Assembly: GCF_040187885.1 (NCBI RefSeq)
Contig: NZ_JBDPLH010000001.1
Coordinates: forward strand, 248,001 to 312,000
Source of the DNA: Roseateles_E cavernae
GTDB taxonomy: Bacteria > Pseudomonadota > Gammaproteobacteria > Burkholderiales > Burkholderiaceae_C
Length of the DNA stretch: 64,000 nt
Direction: 5' to 3'
Under the pieces are notes generated by a model, which saw only the letters and a list, made by a program, of their open reading frames with translations, was not told the DNA's origin and did not search any database. Position numbers and translations under genes: made by a program. This document shows, piece by piece, positions 35,538 to 44,068 of the stretch (within the stretch, counting starts at the first letter, position 1; the number at the start of each line of letters is the position of its first letter).

Positions 35538-36326
35538 TCAGTCGGGCAGCGGCATGCCGTAGCGTGCCGCCAGCGCCGCGACCGTGCCGTCGCGGCGCAT
35601 GCCCTCCCAGGCCAGCCGAAGGCGCTGGGCCAGCGCCGGGCTGCTGGGCAGGCTCAGCGCCATCGAGGGCCGCGACTCCGAGAACTTCAGCAGCGGTTCG
35701 ATCAGCTGGGGGTCATGGCCATGGCGGCGCAGCAGCTCCGGCGCCAGCACCCGGTTCAGCGCGAGCAGCTGGCTGCGGCCGGCAAAGAACTTGCGCAACA
35801 TGATGTCGTAGTCGGCGCTGCGATCAAGATGCTGGTCGAGCGAGAAGCCCAGCGCCACCAGCTCTCGCTCGGACACATCGTCCTTGATCACGGCGGTCAG
35901 ATAGGCCTTCGCCATGTCGAGATCGCGCGGCTGCACATCGGGCCGCGAGCGCAGCCGATAGAGCCAGCCCTGGCGCACCGAGATATGTGCCACCCAGTGG
36001 AACTGCGCCTCGCGCTCGGGCAGACGCACGATGGCCGGCAGCAGCACATTGGACTGCAGCTGGGCACGGCGCGAAACGCGGGGCCAGGAGCTGAACTCGA
36101 AATCGCCCGCGATCCGCGCCCGCGTCAGCAGCTCGCGCGCCAGCTCCACCGCATAGCCGGCCGCCTGACCCCGGGCATCGGTGAAGGAGTAGGGCGCGAA
36201 CTCCTCCAGCAGCACGGTGAGGCGCTCCTGCGCCCGGGCGCCGCCGAGCAGGCCGGCCAGACCCAGGCCCAGCAGCGAGCGCCGGCGCTGCTTGCCATCG
36301 CGACGAAAAGGGCTCGGGCTTGTCAT
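35538..36326 (-). CDS. Periplasmic solute-binding-protein-like protein (SBP_bac_3 type)
   Basis: 262 residues with a signal peptide (RRRSLLGLGLAGLLGGARAQ). EEFAPYSFTDARGQAAGYAVELARELL is the typical start of family-3 binding proteins, and the C-terminus WEGMRRDGTVAALAARYGMPLPD fits too. No ABC permease or signalling domain is attached. I use the ATG at 36326; a TTG at 36329 is also possible. It is convergent with the lipoprotein gene. Related in style to the gene at 22345 but not a recent duplicate. Confidence 0.8.
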   Translation of the reverse strand: MTSPSPFRRDGKQRRRSLLGLGLAGLLGGARAQERLTVLLEEFAPYSFTDARGQAAGYAVELARELLTRARIAGDFEFSSWPRVSRRAQLQSNVLLPAIVRLPEREAQFHWVAHISVRQGWLYRLRSRPDVQPRDLDMAKAYLTAVIKDDVSERELVALGFSLDQHLDRSADYDIMLRKFFAGRSQLLALNRVLAPELLRRHGHDPQLIEPLLKFSESRPSMALSLPSSPALAQRLRLAWEGMRRDGTVAALAARYGMPLPD

Positions 36327-36364
36327 CAAGGTGCCATCGGTTCGCGGCGAGCATCCACAATGAG

Positions 36365-37018
36365 ATGAACGAACAGCCGATCAAAGCGCGGGCCCAGAGC
36401 TTCGGCGAGGAGCTCGCCAACTGCATCAGTCATGGTCTGGGCTTTTTGCTTGCCGTGGCTGCGCTGCCCATACTGACATATTTCGCCGCCCAGCAGGGCT
36501 CGGCGCGCAAGGTCGTCGCGGCCAGTGTGTTTTCGGCCACGATGATCCTGCTCTACCTGGTGTCGGCGCTCTACCATGCGCTGCCCGAGGGCCGGGCCAA
36601 GAGCTGGGTGAACCGGCTCGACCACGCGGCCATCTACCTCTTCATCGCCGGCAGCTACACGCCTCTTGCGCTCGGGGCGCTGCGGGGGCCTTGGGACTGG
36701 TCGCTGTTCGGCACCGTCTGGGCCTGCGCGGCGCTGGGGGTGGCGGCCAAGCTGATGGACCGGCTGCGCCATCCGCTGTGGTCGACCGGCCTGTATGTCG
36801 CGATGGGTTGGCTGGTGCTGGCCGCGCTGGTGCCGCTGCTGCCGCGCATGCCGGCTGCCGGCATAGGCTGGCTGGTGGCCGGCGCGCTGTCCTATACCGT
36901 CGGCGCGCTGGTCTTTCTGCTCGACCACCGCGTGCGCTATGCGCATTTTGTGTGGCATTTGTTGGTGATGGGCGGGTCCGCCTGTCACTTTTTCGCCGCG
37001 CTCTGGTACGCCATCTAG
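36365..37018 (+). CDS. Hemolysin III / TrhA family membrane protein
   Basis: 217 residues with seven membrane segments and the conserved polar residues of the PAQR-like family: EELANCISHGLGFLLA, SALYHALPEG, LDHAAIYLFIAGSYTP and YAHFVWHLLVMGGSACHFFA, which hold the putative metal-binding histidines. Bacterial relatives are linked to membrane lipid homeostasis; haemolysis is not implied. Divergent from the binding-protein-like gene with 38 bases between the starts. Confidence 0.87.
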   Translation: MNEQPIKARAQSFGEELANCISHGLGFLLAVAALPILTYFAAQQGSARKVVAASVFSATMILLYLVSALYHALPEGRAKSWVNRLDHAAIYLFIAGSYTPLALGALRGPWDWSLFGTVWACAALGVAAKLMDRLRHPLWSTGLYVAMGWLVLAALVPLLPRMPAAGIGWLVAGALSYTVGALVFLLDHRVRYAHFVWHLLVMGGSACHFFAALWYAI

Positions 37019-37032
37019 CCGGGCCGGCTACC

Positions 37033-37491
37033 ATGCCGGCCGTGAACACCGAGCAGTCCAAACGCACCAGCACCGCCTTCGCCACCGGCATCTTCCGACC
37101 GCACGGCCAGGTCGACATCTGGGCCGAGGGCTCGATCGTGCGGCTCGAGGCCAGCGGCCCCTTCAACCGCGAAGGCGTGCTGGCGATGGGGCTGGCGATG
37201 CGGGATCTGTTCGCCAGCGTGCCGATCGGCGGCCGTTTTGGCGACATCCTGGTGATGCATCAAAGCCTGATGGCCTCGCCCGACGCGCTGGCCTGCTTCG
37301 AGGAGTTCCTGCAGGCCATGAGCCAGGCCAAGACCGCCCCCTTGGCGGTGGCCTATGTGGCCGCCCCCGAGGTCGAGGGCCGCGAGCTGATGCTGCCGAT
37401 CTTTGCCAAGATCTACGCCCGCCACGGACGGCGCTTCGCCGCCTTCGAGCGCCTCGACGCTGCCGAAGCCTGGCTGCGCGCGCAGCTCTAG
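37033..37491 (+). CDS. Hypothetical protein, SpoIIAA/STAS-like
   Basis: 152 residues. The pattern of a strand, GSIVRLEASGPFNREGVLAM, then FGDILVMHQSLMASPDALACFEEFLQAM and the C-terminal FAAFERLDAAEAWLRAQL is like SpoIIAA/STAS-type domains, in which the last helix reads EAxxWL. Function unknown. It starts 14 bases after the TrhA gene and may be cotranscribed with it. Confidence 0.65.
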   Translation: MPAVNTEQSKRTSTAFATGIFRPHGQVDIWAEGSIVRLEASGPFNREGVLAMGLAMRDLFASVPIGGRFGDILVMHQSLMASPDALACFEEFLQAMSQAKTAPLAVAYVAAPEVEGRELMLPIFAKIYARHGRRFAAFERLDAAEAWLRAQL

Positions 37492-38400
37492 TCAGTCGGC
37501 CATGTCCAGGCGGTCGCGCCCGGCCGCCTTGGCCCGGTACAGGGCCGCATCGGCACGCTCCAGCAGGGCTTCGGCGGTCTCGCCCCATTGCGCCTCGGCC
37601 AGGCCGGCCGAGCAGGTGTAGCCGCGCTCGGTCGGCAACGGCCGCGCCTGCCGCACCCGGGCCAGCAGGCGCTCGACGATAGCGGCCGCCTGCCCCCGGC
37701 CGGCGTTCGGCAGCATCAGCACGAATTCCTCGCCGCCGAGCCGGCCGCAGCCGTCCTCGCGGCGAATGCTGGCCTGCAGCTGGCGGGCAAAGTCGCGTAT
37801 CACCAGGTCGCCGGCCGCGTGGCCCAGCTCGTCGTTGATGCGCTTGAAATTGTCGAGGTCCAGCATCACCGCGCACAGCGGCCAGGACTCGCTCTGCGTC
37901 AGCAGCTGTTGCAGCTGCTGCAGGCTGTGGCGGCGGTTGCTCAGCCCCGTCAGCGCGTCGGTCTGCGAGGCACGCAGCGCCTTCACATGGGCCTGGCGCA
38001 GCGCCCGGCTCTCCTGCTTGAGCCCGGTGATGTCGCTGGCCACGAACAGCAGCCAGCCATTGGCATGGACGGTTTCGGTGGCCCAGACCCAGCGCCCGTC
38101 CCAGAGGTCGACCTCGAAGGCGCGCCAGGGCAGCTTGCCGCGCCGTGTCGCCGCCGAGGCCAGCCAGGCCTCGATATCGTCGGCCTCGATGATGGCGCCC
38201 TGGCTCAGCGCATGGTTGGCGCGCATGATCTCGGCCCAGACCAGGCGCCCGTCCGGCTCGGCCTTGTAGGCATGGCGGAAGGCCGTGTTGGCATGGCGCA
38301 GCACATCGCGCTCATCGAACAGCGCGAGCAGCAGCTGACTGTCCTGCTGCAAACTCAGCAAGACCTCAGCCAAGGAGTCGGGCGCTTGGCCTGCGCTCAT
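37492..38400 (-). CDS. PAS-GGDEF diguanylate cyclase
   Basis: 302 residues. An N-terminal PAS-like region (about 20-130, with NGWLLFVASDITGLKQESRALR) is followed by a GGDEF domain from about 140. The active site reads GGEEF, with an upstream RRED five residues away that fits the RxxD inhibitory site. Substrate-binding DLDNFKRINDELGHAAGD is intact. It should make cyclic di-GMP, with product feedback. No membrane segment. Its stop abuts the stop of the convergent STAS-like gene. Confidence 0.88.
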   Translation of the reverse strand: MSAGQAPDSLAEVLLSLQQDSQLLLALFDERDVLRHANTAFRHAYKAEPDGRLVWAEIMRANHALSQGAIIEADDIEAWLASAATRRGKLPWRAFEVDLWDGRWVWATETVHANGWLLFVASDITGLKQESRALRQAHVKALRASQTDALTGLSNRRHSLQQLQQLLTQSESWPLCAVMLDLDNFKRINDELGHAAGDLVIRDFARQLQASIRREDGCGRLGGEEFVLMLPNAGRGQAAAIVERLLARVRQARPLPTERGYTCSAGLAEAQWGETAEALLERADAALYRAKAAGRDRLDMAD

Positions 38401-38468
38401 TCATTTCCTTTTTTCCAGTGCCCAGACCGTAACATCGGCAGCCACGGCAGCAAACCTGAGGGCGCACT

Positions 38469-39350
38469 ATGAAATGGGACGGTCGGCGCGAAAGCGACAA
38501 CGTGGAAGACCAGCGCGGCGCCAGCCCCGGTCCACGCCGCCTGGGCGGCGGGCGCGGGCTGGGCCTGGGCGGCATCGTGATCGCGCTGCTGGCGTCCTGG
38601 GCCTTCGGCATCAACCCGATGACGGTGCTGGGCCTGCTGGACGGTGGTGGCGCGGGCCTGCCGCAGCCGGCCGAGAGCCGCGATGCGGTGCCGGCAGCCA
38701 AGCCGCAAGACCCGGCCGGCCGCTTCGTCGCGGTGGTGCTGGCCGACACCGAGGATGTCTGGGGCCAGTATTTCGCCCAGCGCCAGCAGCGTTATGTGCC
38801 ACCCAAGCTGGTGCTGTTCAGCGGCCGCAGCGAGACCGCCTGCGGCGTCGGCGAGGCGGCGATGGGCCCGTTCTACTGCCCGGGCGACCACAAGGTCTAT
38901 ATCGACCTGAGCTTCAACACCACCTTGCGCGAGCGCCTCGGTGCGCCCGGCGACTTTGCCCAGGCTTATGTGATTGCCCATGAGGTCGGCCACCATCTGC
39001 AGAACATCCTGGGCATCTCGGCCAAGCTGGACCAGGCGCGCGGCCGGGTCTCGCAGCGCGAGTACAACGCGCTGAGCGTGCGGCTGGAGTTGCAGGCCGA
39101 CTGCCTGGCCGGGGTCTGGGCCCACCATTCGCAGCGCGGCGCGGCCTGGCTGGAGGCCGGCGATATCGAGGAAGGGCTGAACGCCGCCTCCAAGATCGGC
39201 GACGACACCTTGCAGCGCCAGTCCCAGGGCACCGTGGTGCCGGAGAGCTTCACCCACGGCAGCAGCGCCCAGCGCGTGCGCTGGTTCAAGCGCGGGCTGG
39301 AGGCCGGCGAACTCGGCGCCTGCGACAGCTTCAAGGCACCCCAGCTCTGA
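38469..39350 (+). CDS. YpfJ-type neutral zinc metallopeptidase
   Basis: 293 residues. Short N-terminal region with MKWDGRRESDNVEDQRG (typical of the family), one membrane segment (LGLGGIVIALLASWAFG), and a periplasmic domain with FYCPGDHKVYIDLSF. The zinc site HEVGHH is at 171-176, and LELQADCLAGVWAHH gives a probable third ligand. Physiological substrates are not known. Confidence 0.9.
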   Translation: MKWDGRRESDNVEDQRGASPGPRRLGGGRGLGLGGIVIALLASWAFGINPMTVLGLLDGGGAGLPQPAESRDAVPAAKPQDPAGRFVAVVLADTEDVWGQYFAQRQQRYVPPKLVLFSGRSETACGVGEAAMGPFYCPGDHKVYIDLSFNTTLRERLGAPGDFAQAYVIAHEVGHHLQNILGISAKLDQARGRVSQREYNALSVRLELQADCLAGVWAHHSQRGAAWLEAGDIEEGLNAASKIGDDTLQRQSQGTVVPESFTHGSSAQRVRWFKRGLEAGELGACDSFKAPQL

Positions 39351-39415
39351 GCAGGCGGGAAAACCACCCCCAGTTCCCCGCGCGGCGCCGGGCACCGGCC
39401 CGGATAATCCCGCCG

Positions 39416-41950
39416 ATGCGTTTCCTGACCCACCGCCCCACATTGCGCACCGCGATCGCCGTGCCCTTTGTGCTGCTGTTTGCCGGCACGGTGGCTTTGC
39501 AGGCGCTGACCCAGCAGCGTCAGATCGAGCAGCTGATCCATCAGGAGAGCAGCCGGCTGCTGGATTCGCTGACGGCCAGCTCGCGCAACCGCCTGGCGCT
39601 GTTCCTGGACGAGCCCTTTCGCACCCAGCTGATGGTGGCCGACGCGATCGCGCGGCACGGGCTCTACAAGCCCGGCGACATGGACGCGATCCAGCGCTAT
39701 CTGCGCGGCGTCTACGGCGAGCTGTTCGCCGACCAGCAGCAGCTCAGCGTGCTCAGCTTCGGCAGCCAGGCCGGTGATTACGCCGGGCTGCGGCGCGAGA
39801 CCGGCGGCGACTTCACCCTGATGCTGAAGGACGATGCGACCGCGGACAGCCTGCGCATCTATCAGGGCGACCGTCCCGGCACGGTGGTGGCCGAGTTCCC
39901 GGGCTATGACCCGCGTGGCCGGCCCTGGTACCGGCCGGTGGCGCTGAGCGGCCGGCCCGGCTGGTCGTCGATCTATATCAACAAGGACGAGCGCGCCGAG
40001 GTCGCGATCTCGGCGATCTCGCCGGTGCTGCGCAACGGAGAGTGGCTGGGCGTGGCGGCGGCCGATGTCAAGCTCGACGGGCTGAACCGCTTTCTGCGCG
40101 ACGAGCCGCTGCGCGGCAGCGGCATCGTCTTCATCACCGAGCTCGACGGTCGCCTGGTGGCCCACTCCGAACCGGGCTCGGTGCTCGCCGAGTCCGGCAG
40201 CGGCACCCGCTTGCTGATGCGCGAGAGCGCCAACCCGCTGATACGCGCGGTGGCCGCCCATATCGACGCCGCGCCGACCGAAAGCGGCGCCGGCTTCACG
40301 ATCCGGCACGAGGGCGAGTTGTATTTCTGCCGCGTCACGCCCTACTCCGACACCCGCGGGCTGGACTGGCGGGTGGTGGCCCTGGTGCCCGAGGCGGCCC
40401 TGCTGGGCGAGATCCGAACGGCCCAGACCCGCAGCATGCTGATGATGGCCGGCATCGCCGTGCTGGCCATCCTGCTGGGGCTGTGGGGCATAGGACGCAT
40501 CACCCGACCCATCCTGGAAACGGCGGCGGCGGCCAATCTGCTGGCGCGCGGCCGCTGGCTCAGCCATGAGGGCGGACGCAACGCCATCGAGCAGGGCAGC
40601 GCCTTGCGCGAGACCGCGCTGCTGGTGCGGGCCTTCAACGAGATGGCGGAACGGCTGCAGAGCTCGTTTGCGCGCATGCGCGAGCAGCTGATCTATGACG
40701 ACCTGACCCAGTTGCTGACGCGCCGCGGCCTGCTGGAGCAGGTCGACTGGCCGCAGCCCCGGCCGGCGGTGCTGACCCTGATCGCGCTGGACTCGTTCCG
40801 CGCCATCAATGACAGCGTCGGCCACGCCACCGGCGACCGGCTGCTGCAGGTGATGGCACAACGCCTGCGCGCCCAGTTGCCCGGACCGCTGCTGCTGGCC
40901 CGCATCGGCGGCGACGAGTTCGCGGTGCTGCACCTGGGCGTGCAGCCCGCCGAGATGGAGCAGCAGGCGGCCACGCTAGGCGCCCAGGTGCTGGCCCTAT
41001 TCGCGCTGCCCTTCACCTCGGGCGAGGACGAGGTCTTGATGAGCGCCTCGGTCGGCGCGGTCGGCGGCCCGTTGCCCGGCGAGGCCCTGGGCGACTGGCT
41101 GCGCAATGCCAGCATCGCCCTGGGCGAGGCCAAGCGCCGCGGCCGTGGCCATTGCGTGGTCTATGAGCTGGCGATGATGGAGCAGTCGGTGCAGAAGGCC
41201 CGCCTGGCCACCGAGCTGCGCCATGCGCTGGAGAAACAGGAGCTGCGGGTCTATTACCAGCCGGTGGTCGAGCTGGCCAGCGGCGCCGTCCATGGCGTCG
41301 AGGCCTTGCTGCGCTGGCAAAGCCCCGAGCGGGGCCTGGTCTCGCCGGGGGTGTTCATCCCGGTGGCCGAGGAATCGGACCTGATACTGGCGCTGGGCGA
41401 CTGGGTGCTGCGCCAGGCGATGCGGGACATTGCCGGCCTGCTGCCGCGGCTGGCCAGCGACTTCGAGCTGCATGTCAATGTCTCGGTGCGCCAGCTGATC
41501 CAGTCCGATTTCGCGATCACACTGGAACAGGCCTTGCGCGACAACGGCCTGCCGGCCCGTCACCTGACCCTGGAGATCACCGAGTCGCTGCTGATCGGCG
41601 AGGACAGCGTCACCGAGGAGCGGCTGCGCCAGATCCGCGCGCTGGGTGTGAAGATCGCGATCGACGACTTCGGCACCGGCTATTCCTCGCTGGCCTATCT
41701 GCAACGCCTGCCCTTCGACTGCCTGAAGATCGATCAGAGCTTTATCCGCAATCTGTCCAAATCCGCCCAGGACATGGCCATCGTCACCGCCGTGCTGCGC
41801 ATGGCGGAAGGCCTGGGCGTGACGGCCGTGGCCGAGGGGGTGGAAACCGAGGCCGAGGCCATGCGCTTGCGGGAGCTGGGCTGCGCCCTGGCCCAGGGAT
41901 ATCTGTTCGGGCGACCAGCCATGCTTGAAGATGCTCGCCTGGTCAGCTAG
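39416..41950 (+). CDS. Membrane GGDEF-EAL protein with dCACHE sensor
   Basis: 844 residues. Two membrane segments (about 12-32 and 335-357) bracket a periplasmic dCACHE-type domain containing YDPRGRPWYRPV and INKDERAEVAISAISPV. Then come a HAMP-like linker, a GGDEF domain (GGDEF at 498-502, no upstream RxxD) and an EAL domain (EAL at 629-631, plus NVSVRQL, EITESLL, IDDFGTGYSSL, and VAEGVETE). Both active sites appear intact, so it could make or degrade cyclic di-GMP in response to an external ligand. It lies just upstream of the HPr-rel-A cassette with 174 bases between. Confidence 0.92.
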   Translation: MRFLTHRPTLRTAIAVPFVLLFAGTVALQALTQQRQIEQLIHQESSRLLDSLTASSRNRLALFLDEPFRTQLMVADAIARHGLYKPGDMDAIQRYLRGVYGELFADQQQLSVLSFGSQAGDYAGLRRETGGDFTLMLKDDATADSLRIYQGDRPGTVVAEFPGYDPRGRPWYRPVALSGRPGWSSIYINKDERAEVAISAISPVLRNGEWLGVAAADVKLDGLNRFLRDEPLRGSGIVFITELDGRLVAHSEPGSVLAESGSGTRLLMRESANPLIRAVAAHIDAAPTESGAGFTIRHEGELYFCRVTPYSDTRGLDWRVVALVPEAALLGEIRTAQTRSMLMMAGIAVLAILLGLWGIGRITRPILETAAAANLLARGRWLSHEGGRNAIEQGSALRETALLVRAFNEMAERLQSSFARMREQLIYDDLTQLLTRRGLLEQVDWPQPRPAVLTLIALDSFRAINDSVGHATGDRLLQVMAQRLRAQLPGPLLLARIGGDEFAVLHLGVQPAEMEQQAATLGAQVLALFALPFTSGEDEVLMSASVGAVGGPLPGEALGDWLRNASIALGEAKRRGRGHCVVYELAMMEQSVQKARLATELRHALEKQELRVYYQPVVELASGAVHGVEALLRWQSPERGLVSPGVFIPVAEESDLILALGDWVLRQAMRDIAGLLPRLASDFELHVNVSVRQLIQSDFAITLEQALRDNGLPARHLTLEITESLLIGEDSVTEERLRQIRALGVKIAIDDFGTGYSSLAYLQRLPFDCLKIDQSFIRNLSKSAQDMAIVTAVLRMAEGLGVTAVAEGVETEAEAMRLRELGCALAQGYLFGRPAMLEDARLVS

Positions 41951-42124
41951 TGAGCGCAAACTTAAGGCAAGAGATGTGACGGTTTCTTGCCACTCGTTCA
42001 GGGGGGAAGGTCCGCTTTCCTGGCCGGGCTTTGTGTGGAACACTGCTTGTCAGTAAAAAGCAGCCGTGGTTCGCATGCCCATGGCAGGCGTAGCGCCTTC
42101 GGCGTGCATAAGAGGCCAAACGAA

Positions 42125-42856
42125 ATGAACGACGACATCCAAGCACAAGAGCAAGCTCAAGCAGCAGCCAAGGCACTGAGTGCGGTTCGGCGCCGTCGCT
42201 TCATCAAGCTGGGTGCATCGACCGTGCCGGTCACCTTGACCCTGGCCAGCCGGCCGGTGATGGCCTGGCACTGCAACACGACCTCGGCCTGGGGTTCGCA
42301 GCAACTCGTCCCGACGGCCGCCAGCGTCAAGGCGCGCATGGACGCGGCCGTGGTGACCGGTTCCGAAACTTGGTCCAAGAGCCACTGGCGCAACAACACG
42401 GTGTACGGGACGGTGTCCTCCAAGACCCCGTTCCAGGTGCTCGCCGAATACTGCGGCTACAAGCAGACCTCGTCCGTGGTCAATGGCTACACCGTCACCA
42501 AGACTGCGGTGCAAAACTGCCAGGAACAGTGCACGATCGGCCAGCTCTTCGGTTCCGGCGGTCTGTATGGCGTCAGCAACACCCTCAAGGTCTGGGACGC
42601 GGTGCGAGGCCTCGGCGGCGCCACCGAATTCGCAACCTATATGACGGTGGCCAAGCTCAATATGCAGCTGACCCCCGGCATCTACAAGACTCGCCTGCAA
42701 GCCTGCTTCCGCGATAACAAAGGCGCTGATCAGGTCACCTGGATGGCCAAGCAGGGCCCGGACCGTTATGTGCCGACGGGCCTGCCCAACACCTCCCCGG
42801 CCTGGAGTTGGGCCAAGATGAAGCAGTACCTGGAAAGCAACTGGCTGGTCGTCTGA
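42125..42856 (+). CDS. Tat-exported protein, candidate substrate of the HPr-rel-A cassette
   Basis: 243 residues. The first 47 residues hold RRRRFIKLGASTVPVTLTLA, a Tat-like signal; the mature part would begin near AWHCNTTSAW. It has five cysteines, including a CQEQC pair. It is rich in Ser, Thr, Tyr and Trp. No enzymatic motif is seen. GC and codon use are a little lower than the neighbours. Position directly ahead of PqqD-like, kinase and nucleotidyltransferase genes suggests that it is the modified product of the system; that is inference. The 5' leader contains a hairpin, GCATGCC with GGCGTGC, near 42075-42115. Confidence 0.7.
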   Translation: MNDDIQAQEQAQAAAKALSAVRRRRFIKLGASTVPVTLTLASRPVMAWHCNTTSAWGSQQLVPTAASVKARMDAAVVTGSETWSKSHWRNNTVYGTVSSKTPFQVLAEYCGYKQTSSVVNGYTVTKTAVQNCQEQCTIGQLFGSGGLYGVSNTLKVWDAVRGLGGATEFATYMTVAKLNMQLTPGIYKTRLQACFRDNKGADQVTWMAKQGPDRYVPTGLPNTSPAWSWAKMKQYLESNWLVV

Positions 42857-42871
42857 CCGCCAGCACATCGC

Positions 42872-43159
42872 TTGTCCAGCAGATGGTTGCCGTCGGGCCT
42901 TGCCCAGATTCGCCGTTACTGGGACGGTGATATCGGGGGTGTGGTCTTCGACCCGGTTTCCGGTGATACCCATTTCCTCGATGCACTGGCCTTCGAGCTG
43001 CTGGAACTCGCCGATAGTCATGTCCTTGAGGTCGAAGCGCTGAGCCGGTTGCTGTTCGAAGGCACGCAGGCCTTGCAGGACGGCGAAGCCCATTCGCGAG
43101 TCCATTCCGCGCTGCGCCATCTGCAAGCACTGGGACTGCTGCACGAGCAGTTCTCGTGA
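42872..43159 (+). CDS. HPr-rel-A system PqqD family peptide chaperone
   Basis: About 95 residues. The PqqD-like winged fold shows as YWDGDIGGVVFDPVSGDTHFLD, followed by AFELLELADS and a C-terminal HLQALGLLHEQFS. PqqD proteins bind leader peptides and hand them to modifying enzymes. The start is uncertain: TTG at 42872 or TTG at 42887; there is no ATG in frame. It overlaps the kinase start (GTGA). Confidence 0.75.
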   Translation: MSSRWLPSGLAQIRRYWDGDIGGVVFDPVSGDTHFLDALAFELLELADSHVLEVEALSRLLFEGTQALQDGEAHSRVHSALRHLQALGLLHEQFS

Positions 43160-44064
43160 AGATTGCATCCCTGACCCTGGAAGACTTGCGCGACCGTCTC
43201 GCGGGCGGGCGGTTGCGGCTTGACATCCATCCCTTCAGCGCCAGGCTGCAATCCGATGTGCCCGAGGCGGCCTCTGCATTGCGCCTTCTCTACGGCGAGT
43301 TTGCCTGTCTGCCCGACGACGGCTTCAGCGACTTTCATGTGCAGGTCCGGCGCGAGCCCGGTCTGCGTCGCTGGTACAGGCCGCAGGCCCGATTCTCCGT
43401 TGATGGCCGTGCGGCCTTCGTGCCGCTGCCCGCGCATCACGCCCCGGTGATGTTTGAATGGGGCCTGAACTGGTGCGTGGCCTCGCATGGTCATCAATTC
43501 CTGATCCTGCATGCCGCCGTGGTGGAAAAGAACGGCCTCGCGGCCTTGCTGCCGGCGCCACCCGGCTCGGGCAAGAGCACCTTGTGTGCCGGCCTGGTGA
43601 ACCGGGGCTGGCGCCTGCTCAGCGATGAGCTCGCGCTCTACGATATGGACAGCGGCCTGGTCCACGGCATGGCCCGCCCGGTCAATCTGAAAAACCGCTC
43701 GATCGAGGTGATACAGCGCTTTGCGCCGGAGGCCGTGTTCACCACGCCGGTTGCCGACACCAGCAAGGGCACGGTGGCCTTGATGCGCCCGCCGGACGAA
43801 AGCGTGAGACGCCGCACCGAGCCAGCACGCCTGCGCTGGCTGGTCCTGCCCCGCTATGTTCCCGATGCACCGGCCACGCTGGAGCCGCACAGCAAGGCAC
43901 AGACCTTTCTGCTGGTGGCCGAACAGTCCTACAACTACGACATCCATGGCCAGCGCGCCTTCCGGGCTGTCGAGAGCATCATCGACAGCTGCGACTGCTA
44001 TCAGTTCAGCTATAGCGCGCTCGAAGACGCCATCCGGACCTTTGATGCGCTGGCCGGCGCCTGA
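43156..44064 (+). CDS. HprK-related kinase A
   Basis: 302 residues, relative of HPr kinase/phosphorylase. Walker A in PAPPGSGKSTLCAGL (glycine of GSGKST at residue 137), then NRGWRLLSDELALYDMDSG, which corresponds to the HprK motif with the acidic pair, here Asp-Glu. HPr itself is not encoded nearby, so the substrate differs. HprK-like kinases in lasso-peptide clusters phosphorylate peptide serines. GTG start, translationally coupled to the PqqD-like gene. Confidence 0.85.
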   Translation: MKIASLTLEDLRDRLAGGRLRLDIHPFSARLQSDVPEAASALRLLYGEFACLPDDGFSDFHVQVRREPGLRRWYRPQARFSVDGRAAFVPLPAHHAPVMFEWGLNWCVASHGHQFLILHAAVVEKNGLAALLPAPPGSGKSTLCAGLVNRGWRLLSDELALYDMDSGLVHGMARPVNLKNRSIEVIQRFAPEAVFTTPVADTSKGTVALMRPPDESVRRRTEPARLRWLVLPRYVPDAPATLEPHSKAQTFLLVAEQSYNYDIHGQRAFRAVESIIDSCDCYQFSYSALEDAIRTFDALAGA

Positions 44065-44068
44065 ACCG

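Noticed and set aside
42000..42124. A possible cyclic-di-GMP riboswitch ahead of the Tat protein, suggested by the GGDEF-EAL neighbour
   Set aside because: Only a small hairpin is seen; none of the conserved GEMM tetraloop or receptor sequences is present.
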